Assembly (NCBI GenBank): GCA_035578175.1
Contig: JAQMRL010000002.1
Coordinates: 79,447,325 to 79,511,324 of the forward strand
Direction: 5' to 3'
DNA: 64,000 bases
Source: Catonia carolina
Lineage: Eukaryota > Arthropoda > Insecta > Hemiptera > Achilidae
How positions within the stretch are numbered: position 1 is the first letter of the stretch; every line of letters begins with the position of its first letter. Shown here one piece after another: positions 51,401 through 61,800 of this stretch. A model generated the notes under the pieces. That model was not told where the DNA came from, did not search any database, and worked only from the letters and a program-made list of their open reading frames with translations. The translations under genes and the position numbers were made by a program.

Positions 51401-54400
51401 TTAAATACCTCAGGCATGTAATTGGCTGACCATTTGTAGCCCTGGAACTAGCAGATCGAGTGCAAATTTAACGCTCTACCTGCCTCATATGGGCAACATT
51501 TACACTTTACTGTAGTGTTTATGATTTTATTAACTATGTTTCTTATTTTACATTTATTTGTGTTTATTACTGTTAAGTCAGAACAGGAATTTTTTGTTCT
51601 TGGTACAACTCTGTACAAGTAGTAAATGATAATCGATATTTTGTACCTATTACTGATGGTTAGTCACGAAATGAACTTTGTTTTAGACGAAGTGTAAGAG
51701 GGGGAACAATCTACTGCGCATGCCCAGTTTCTCTTTTACAGTCCTAAAAATAAACTGACACTCGATATTCATTGGAATACACAGTCCTTATTTTATTATG
51801 CGACAAGTGGTACAGGAAATATCGTTTTTATTTGGCTATTCTGTTTTTACGTTTTAGGCTACATTTGTACAAATAAAAGTATTTTAAATTCGTTAAAACT
51901 CATTCCGTTTCTTTTCATTTTAATTCTTTACATTTTATTCGTTATTCTGTAGTGTTGTTATAAAATTAGTTATCTGTTCATGTATTATAAGTTTATCATG
52001 TCGACCGTTCGAAAGCAGGCTAAAACAATTTAAAGTGCGGAACGGAATGTTTTTTTAAATGTTGTAAAGAAGAAGCAAAATATAAACTATATAAAATACT
52101 ACAGAGTTGCATGTTTTTAGAAATGTACGTACTACGCTAGCTGCAGTGCATCGCCCACACTGAGTCTGAGTCCCGGGTTCATTTCATCATTACATACCAG
52201 TACCAATACAGAAATACCAACCAAACAAAAAAAATTATTATTATTTGAACTGTATGTGGTTCAGTTGGAATCAATTCAATTAATGGGAAATTAGGGCTTG
52301 TTTGATATTTACCAATTTTTTAATGTTAGGATTTATTTTTGTAACATACAAAACGATGCCATTTTCGAGTAGCAAACAATTACTTGATTTGGTTTTCAAA
52401 TTTTCCAATAGTGAAAATCCTTGTTCACAGGTGTAGGATGTGGCAAAATGGTTTCAAAATTGCCAAAAATGGTTTTAATGCTACTCTGGACAATTTTCAG
52501 TATTCCTTTTCAATACTTAATCCAAAATGTGTTGCCACAAGCATTGTTGAAATGTAATTTCTTTGCCTGATCACTTGATAGCACTATCAGTTCATCATGA
52601 TGACAAACATTTAGCTCAGCATTTTGTAAAGCGTGCTAATTAAATGGATTGACTCCCACAAATATCCATTCATATCTACAACTATTGTAAATTTTTATTT
52701 TTTTTTAACATTCTTCAGAAGGGGTCAACAGAATACTCAATCTAAAAAGGGGTCGCGGTGTCTGAAAGGTTGAGAACCAATGTTGTAGAGCACAAAAATA
52801 AACAAAATCAGTAAGAAAAATTGCAAAAAATGTGTGAAAAATTACACTAATAAACTAATACTTCCATTAGATCGATTTTCATGAAAATTTTCTTATCTGG
52901 TCCCCTCAAGGTACCTAACTGAAATTCCAAGTTTCTGCTTTTTTTTTTGGTTTAACGTCCGACTGTTCTGCAATTGTTGCTAATGCAGACGGTGAAGGAT
53001 GAAATGATTTTTTGTAACATATGAAAATATACTGTGCCTCAATGGGATTTGAACCCAAGACTACATGATGAGAGGCAAGCATGTTACCTACTATGCCAAT
53101 GCGGCCGACAAGTTTCCAGTTTGTACAATATTTTGTTCACATACGATAGACCAGTCGGTATTAATTTGTTTTTTTTTGGGGTTTAGTTGGCCTGATACGC
53201 GTATTTCTGGTGAAAACTTAATTTTAAAAAATCAACATGAAAACCTTACTTCTCTATAATTTTATATATTTCTATTTCATATAATGAATTAATACAATAA
53301 TTTCACTAACCTTCTTTTTAAACTGCGTCACCTTTATTTTAATTTTCACTTACACGTGTTTCGGTGGATCCACCATCATCAGAGTAAATAACATATAATT
53401 GAAACTAAAAACATTATTTATTAAAAATCTATAGAAGATGATACATCTTCAGTCACTTGTATAAAATTTTATACAGTTATAAAACAGTAATAACAGTTTT
53501 ATACAAGTGACTGAAGATGTATCATCTTCTATAGATTTTTAATAAATAATGTTTTTAGTTTCAATTATATGTTATTTACTCTGATGATGGTGGATCCACC
53601 GAAACACGTGTAAGTGAAAATTAAAATAAAGGTGACGCAGTTTAAAAAGAAGGTTAGTGAAATTATTGTATTAATTCATTATATGAAATAGAAATATTTA
53701 AAACTGCAGGATGCATTATAAAGATTTATTTTTGAATTTTATATAGGGCCAAGAGAAAGTAAAAAAAATATTTGTTTTGTTTTTCAGAGCAATAGTAAAT
53801 TGGAACTTACAGAAAAACTTGAACTCGAACATGCACAATGTAAAGAACTAACTAAACAGTTGGCCGAAATGAACAGTAAAGTGGAAAGTGACAGCAGTAA
53901 CGTTTCCAACGGTTGTATCAATGATAATGAACAACTTGATCAAGAAGACGGTGAATTAATAAATGGCGTTGAAAAAGTTGATTTTTGTTCGCAAACGTAC
54001 AACGTTAAAGATCCAGACTTTTCAAATATAACGATCGACGTAGAAGCGATGACTAAATTGGAAGATAAATTTAAAAGGAAAATGCTGGAAGTCGCAGAAC
54101 TTTCCGATGAGAAACAACGACTCGAACATTTAGTATTACAGTTGCAAGGCGAAACCGAAACTATAGGTTAGTAAAATTATTATTTCAATATTTTTTTAAA
54201 ATTTTTGGGCTTTGTTTCGGTTCGTACTAATAAAGGGCAGTATTTTTTTTTATTTATATAATTTAATTTCTCAGTTTGATTAAAATTAGTTTTTATTATT
54301 GGTTGAAATTTTAAATTCTATAATTTTCCGATGTCCGTCCCTCATATCTGGTTGTTAGAAACTACAAAAAGTAGCAACAAATGGTTTTCGTATTCATAGT

Positions 54401-55833
54401 TCTAATCTTTTGTTCTAATTTAATCTTTTGTTGATTGCGGCAGTGAATTTTAAAATTACTTTTAACCAATAGTTAAATAATTACTTTAATGGAGGTTTTT
54501 GCATACCATTTATTGTTAAATATAATTAATTAATTTAATTTTGTTGTTCCATTCAATTTAAAATTTTATTACAACTTTAATGGTTTGTGTAACTAACAAA
54601 ATTAAGTTGTGATGATTATTTTGGATTGTGAAGTAGGTGTCAATTTGGTGGTGTTATAGACATTATGGTACCCGTACCAAGCAGGTGTAGTGTTTAATCA
54701 ATTGCATTCAATCTGTTGGGTCCAGCGCTACAAAAAATTATTCTGTTTCTTATCACATGGTCAGCCGATTATACCGCTGTAGTATTTAAGAACAGAGGAG
54801 GCAGAGGTGTAAAAGGCACTAATCAAAGTTATCTCCTTTGAAAGTAATGAATTTCATAATACAGCCAGACCCTGTGGTGAATAAAGTGAAGGTGTCTTTA
54901 CGGAGTGGAAAGTAGATGCTTTTCAGAGGGCCTGGTACGCTGATAAGCATCTACTTTCCACTCAGTGAGAAAGGCAATGGTAAATCAGCCTTTCGGCTGG
55001 CGACTAAACAAAAACAACAACAATTCAAGGGGTTAATTTCAAACAACACTATCTACAAAAAAAATTAATTTCTCAGGAGAGTCATCACCATTTATTTACC
55101 TTTGCTGTTGTTGTTTTCTGCCCATAATAGACAGGTGGAGTGGCAAATTATTTACACTCAATCTGTCCGTTGCAGGGCTAAAATAAATGGTTCTGTTTCT
55201 TATCATGTGGTCAGCCAATTAAATGACTGAATCATTTAAGAACAGAAGAGGTAGAGGTGTAAAAGACACTAATCAGAGTTATCTCCTCTGAAAGTAATGA
55301 ATTTCATTATACAGCCAGACCCTGTGGTGAATGAAATGAAGGTGTCATTTGCAGAGTGGAAAATATGTGCTTTTCAGAGGGCCAGGCATGCTGATAAACA
55401 TACTTTTCCACTCAGTGAGGAAGGCAATGGTAAACCACCTCACTCCTCGTTTTACATAGTAAAACCTCATGAGGTTCAAACCGGCCTTTCGGCTGATGAC
55501 CTAAACAACAACACGTTGTTTTGGTAAACAGCCTGGTTGGCTGGTTTGAACCTGTAGAGGTTTTACTAAGTAAAAACGAGGATTGAAATGCAATAGCAAT
55601 GGCAATAGCCTTCCTTACCAAGTTGAAAGAGTATGCTATCAGCATGCCAGGCCCTCCAAAAAGCACCCACTTTCCTTTCATTCACCACAGTGTCTGCTGT
55701 ATAGTGAAATTCATTACTCTCAGAGGAGATAACTCTTGACTAGTGTGTTTTTTTACACCTCTACCTCTTCTGTTCTTAAGGGGGTAGTCAACCCAGAAAA
55801 TGAAAATGAAAACTTTAGGCTATAATTTATCAT

Positions 55834-55870
<37 letters not shown>

Positions 55871-58800
55871 GCCCTCATTGGAGCAAAATTAATCGATTTA
55901 TAGAAGATCCCTAGTTGTTTCTCCTATCCGCCCAGTAGTTCTTCATCCTTTGCGACACTCTCGCCCTCTCCTCCACAGTCCAATGTCTGTTTGTCTGCCT
56001 TTTAGGTACTTCTGGAAATTTCGTGTTTGGATTTTTGATCTTATATCCTTCTTCTCTGTTCAAAATCTGTGTCTCTGAGATATCCAGGTCCTGCAGATCC
56101 TGTTGAACTTCCTCAAACCAGGCGTACTTGACTTTGGTTCTCAAAAAGAAATCCAGTACCTGTCTGGTAAATCTGGATTCTGGCAGTCTCCTAAGATGTC
56201 CAAAGAACCCAACTCTTCTCTTCCTCATTATCTCGGAAATTTCCTCATTTTCCCTATATAGAACCGAATTTGGCAACAACCTATACTCATTGTTATTTAT
56301 TTTTATCATTATTTATTTTAAATAAAAGAATAATTTACTAGTAATGATCTACCATTTGAACCAAGCCAAAAAATTAATTACTGGCCCTAATATAAGGGTG
56401 AGGTTGGAAAAGCGGGCTTTTACGGGGAATCAAATATCTCAGGAACCAAGAAAGATATCAACATGATTCTTATGCTACAAAATATGAAAAATTGCTCTCT
56501 ATTATCTGTTGTATGCTCTTGTATATTTTCTTACAAGAGATTTATTGAAGAAAAACAATATTTTCAAAAACATTTATTTTATGTATTCACAAATTATTTT
56601 TTAACTAAATCCCTATTAAGGTTTTCGTAATAATCATTCCACAGATAATAGAGCAAGAAATTATGAACATTTGAAAAAAAAAACATCATCCAAATATCTC
56701 CAATACAAACCAAAATATTTAATTCCCAAGATTGTACAATCATGCAAAAACTACATTTCCGGAAAGCTTAAAGTTGAAGGAATAATTTCACTTGCCTTGC
56801 TAGTGAGCTTTATTTTAAACGGATGTTTTTATAACTTTTTGTCAACGTACAAACAAAGTACACAAGTTTTGTGCTTCAGAAAATTTTAAACTTCAAATAA
56901 ATACAAAAAACAATCGAAATTTTAAAAAATCATCTTCTTGAGTTGACTACCCCCTTAAATATTTCAGTCATATAATTGGCTGACTATATGATAAGAAGAA
57001 ACAGAACTATTTTTAGTAGCCCTGGAACCAACAGATCGAATGCAATTAATTTAACACTATACCTGCCCGTTATGGGCACATTTACCATTAAGAAGTACGA
57101 GGCGTGTTTTTTAAGTAAGTACCGTTTTGGAATTAAAAAAAGACGTGCAAAGATATCGCAATAATTTTATTTTTACATGAAAGCCTGTACCTTAATCTAC
57201 TTTTCTACATAATTTCCGTGAATATTGAGGCACTTGTCATAACGTGGCACCAGTTTTTGAATACCCTCCTGATAAAATTCTGCCGCCTGATTTGTTAACC
57301 ACTGCATCACAAATGTTTTGACTTCGTTATCGTCTTGAAGACGCCGACCGCCCAGGTGTTTCTTCAAGTGCAGGAACAAATGGTAGTCGCTGGGTGCCAA
57401 ATCAGGGCTGTATGGAGGATGATCTACAGTTTCCCATTTAAATGATTTGATGAGATCTTTGGTCTGATTAGCCACACGTGGACGGGCATTGTCATGCAGC
57501 AAAACAATACCCTTACTCAACTTGCCACGTCTTTTGTTCTGGATTGCACGACGCAGATTTTTCAATGTCTCACAATAAGACGCTGCATTGATTGTCTCAT
57601 TACAAGGCAGAAACTCCACTAGCAATACTCCTTTTCTGTCCCAAAAAACTGTGCACATGATTTTCCGGGCAGAAATTGTTTGCTTAAACTTCACTCTTTT
57701 GGGTGATGATGAATGTCGCCATTCCATGGATTGTTGTTTCGATTCTGGTGCGACGTAGGCCACCCATGTTTCATCACCAGTAACAATTTGGTCTAAAAAA
57801 ATTTCACCTTCATTGTGGTACCGCTCAAGGAAAGTCAATGCACTGCCTAAACGTTGGGTTTTGTGCAAATCCGTCAACATTTTTGGAACCCAACGTGAAC
57901 ACAATTTCCGGTAATTCAAGTTCTCGGTCACAATGCGATACAAAACACTACGAGAATATTGAGGAAAGCAGTCGGACAATGATGAAATTGTAAAGCGTCT
58001 GTTTTCTCTCACCTTTTCGTCCACTTTCTGCAACAAATCTTTACTAACGATCGAAGGACGCCCACTCCGTTCTTCATCATGCACATTTGTGCGGCCATCT
58101 TTAAATGCTCTCACCCATTTCCTTACCATTCCATCACTCATAATGTTTTGTCCGTAAACTTCAACGATCTCACGATGAATATCGATCGGTTTTACGCCTT
58201 TAGCACTAAGAAATCGTACAACAGCCCGTACTTCATAATCAGCGGGACTCACGATTGTCGGAGGCATCTTAAACACTCAGTAAACAACGTATACAATGAA
58301 TAATCAGACTGTAATGGCGTCAGTGCGTAGACAAGAGATGTAGGTAACCAGCGCGGAACACCGACCGTAGCGCTGCGGCGGCGGAATCGCAAAACGGTAC
58401 TTACTTAAAAAACACGCCTCGTAAATTAAATTATACTAAATTTATAGTTGATTACATATATAAGTAACTGAAATAATATGAAGAGAATCAGATTAGAAGT
58501 AGTTTTTTCGCTCTCCTGAAAAATATTTAAAAAATAGGTTTTTGTAGATAGTGTTGTTTGACATTAACCCCTCGAATTATGGATTTAATGGTAGGTCTAC
58601 ACTTTAATTTCTGTATTGTGGTCGTAAAATGAACTAACAAAATGATAATATGGTCTTTATTTTATGTAGAAATTGGTAAATGTAATGTAATATTTGTGTA
58701 CGCATGTGAAGGTTACAAAATGGTGTCTTGGGTTGGAAGAGTATTTTTCGGTTTCTAGTACAACTTAGTATGAATACTAAGCAGTCCTGATACAAAGTAC

Positions 58801-61800
58801 CTTTAGTTTTTAATACCTTGTAAATGAGATACGAGGTGGAGTCGAAATGTTCCTGGAATCGATGCCTACAGCCAAGCATGGTGATGACGATCGGGAAATT
58901 TCATCTCGTTGGGTTGGCAGCACTTAGAGAACAATAATAATAATAATAATAATCGTTTATTCCACTTATACTGTGGACAATTCGAACTGGCACAACTCTT
59001 GCTCTATGTGTACAAACAGTTTCGCCTAAAGTATATCCATAACCCTTTTTTTTTTGCGCCCTGGAGACTCCAGGAGGAGTACAGGGCATGTCAGTTATAA
59101 CACTTGAAATACATATAAGAATCACACAATGTATCACTACTATCAAGAAAGAAATTCTTGTACGCTATAAAAAGTTTCACTGATCAAGTATTTTTTCAGA
59201 TTCTTTTTAAAGGAATGGAAATTATCACAACATTTTTAAACTTGGGGTAATTTATTCATGAATTTTCTCCCTGCATAAGTAGGTTTTGTTCAAACAATTT
59301 TGTGGAATGATTAGCCACATAATAATCATTTCTGTTTCTCGTATTATGATTGTGAACATTGAAATTCTGCATAAAATTATTTTGCCTAACATACATAATT
59401 ACCTCAAAAATGTAGAGAGAGGCAACTGTAAGCAATTTAAGCTCCTTAAATAGTGGTGTGGATGAGGTTAGCTGGTTAGCTCCCACCATACACCTAATAG
59501 CTTTCTTTTGAATTTTAAAAACCCTATCATATTACCCATGCTAGAATTACCCCATACTAAGATACCATAACGGATATGAGACAGAGTGAGGCCATGATAA
59601 GCTCCCATTAGTAATTTTTTATCATTTAATCTGGCAATTTGTTTTAGTGCAAATACCCCAGATTCTTCAACAATTATTCTTTCAACAAGGTCTACAAATT
59701 TTAATGTACACAAATGCCTACAACCTTATTTCAATGTACAAACGTACAATAATTATTTCATTTTAAATTATGTATCAAATTTGTCCCAGTAAAAATTTAA
59801 ATTATAAATTACAAGAACTAAACTGCAAAAACTCACTAAACTATACTCTACAGACGCACGCAACTAAATAAACAAATTGGTCAGAATATACCATATAATG
59901 AACAGAAAATCATATATGAAAACAAATTAGTCACATCATTATGTCGGACAGATTTATTGATAACAAGAGTGAAAACAAAGCGTAGTGATCGTGCGTGAGT
60001 CGTACATTACAGTAGCGATTGTATACTTTTGTGACTGTACCGTCATTGCGTGGCGAGGGGCGAAGAGTGGAGTAGATAAACTCCGAAGCGGCTTTTGCCA
60101 ATTTGAATTGTCCAAGGTGTAACAGTCTACAACCTACAGGCAAAATAAACAAATCAGTATACAAAATGCAATAAAATTACACTAATGCACCTTTAATTAA
60201 AAACAATAAAATTAAATTAACTTAAACAAAATAGGAACTTATACAAATTGTGGAACCAGATATCTCATGTAGCGAAAGCTGTGATGGAGAACACCATTCA
60301 TGAAAATATTATGTCGAAGATGTAGCAGTATATGGAAAATATTAACAAAAATCTGGTGTGAAACACTCACACGACTTTCTCTTGCCAATGAAAATAATTA
60401 ACAATAAACCTAACATTAGAAATAAACAAAACACACGAACCTCAATAAACATAACCTTATTTTAATCATATATGAAAGACGCAAAATGAAAATCGATTTC
60501 AGTTTGCCTTAAAAATACGGAAAATCACTCTTTCACGCTAAACTAGGCTCTGTAGAGAAAACTGCTCTGAATAAAAGTTGTAGATCTTTTAATTTTCTAT
60601 AAATTCGATCATATACACTTTTGTCATACTAAGGCCGAAATCTTTAAAAAATCGATTTTTCTCACGTTTTCGTGAGAAAAAACAGAATTTCACTAATTAC
60701 TGCTAGACTAAGCGTTATACAAAAAAATGTTTGAAATAAAAGTTGTAGAATTTTAAATTCTCTACATTTTTTATTATATAAATTTTTGCGCTATAATACA
60801 TATTAGAGCCGTAATCTTAAAACAACACTTTTTTTATGTAAAAACAGCCTCACCAAGTATTTCAGCAAACATGGCGCCTACCCTATCTTGTAGAGAATAA
60901 AAAATTAAGTAAATAAGGCGATTTTAAAAAAATTTTAGGACGAGTTTTTGAGAAAATCACAAAAAAGTGAAAAATTACATGAATAAACTACTACTTCCAG
61001 TTGACCGATTTTGATGAAAATGTTCATGTCGGGTCCGGTAGTGGTATGTAACTTAAGTTTCAAGTTTGTACGATGTTCTGTTCTGGAGATATTTTGTATA
61101 CACACACACACACAGACCAATCACTAAAAACATGTTTTTTGCGTTCAGGGGGTCTGAAAACGTGTAGATCCGGTGAAAACTCGATTTCCAAAAATCGACA
61201 TGAAAACAATACTTTCCTTTTTTTATATTCATGTAGGCAAGAGAAAGTAAAAACAATGAAATTAAATTAACTTAAACAAAATAGGAATTTATATAAATTG
61301 TGGAACCAGATATCTCATGTAGCGAAAGCTGTGATGGAGGACACCATTCATGAAAATATGTCAAAGATGTAGCAACATATGGAAAATATTAACAAAAATA
61401 CAACAAGGTATAAAATAAGAATTAATATGAATTACGACAATCTTAAAATGTATTTTTGCTAAATAAAATTTTATAAACTGATTCCAGGAACTTTTTGACC
61501 CTGTTTCAAGTCATTTTCTTTAATTATTTTTTGCAATTTATTGTGCATCCAGATAATTAGGAATTTATAGTCTGTATGTATGTATATATGTATATATTAA
61601 TGGGTTTTATGTATATTTCTAACCACCAGATTATATTTATAAATACAATAACAAGGAAAAATTAATGAACACACAAACTGAATATGACAATCAACTGATT
61701 AAGTTGGCAAGACTGTTTTAAATATAAGAATCGACTATTCCTTATCTACCATGGTAGGAGCAGGAAGTTTTAAATTTTGACGTAAAATAAATTTTAATTT

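Larger units (their letters stand above)
52783..53761 (-). mobile_element. old HLE split by a SINE and a foldback element
   Basis: Diverged reversed HLE (TTGAAAAATT, GATCGATTTTCATGAAAATT, CCTGATACGCG, GGCCAAGAGAAAGT at 53748-53761). It is interrupted at 52937-53109 and 53268-53735. Its end lies 27 bp before exon 11. Confidence 0.75.
55540..57085 (-). mobile_element. R2-type repeat split by a TTAA-flanked element
   Basis: Reversed copy: 55540-55779 and 56955-57085 are contiguous in other copies (AAGAACAGAAGAGG joins to TGAAATATTTAAG). They are separated here by the piggyBac-like insertion. Confidence 0.72.

Noticed and set aside
51521..52244. Solo LTR
   Set aside because: Possible primer-site-like and AATAAA motifs, but no second copy, target duplication or coding remnant was found to define borders.
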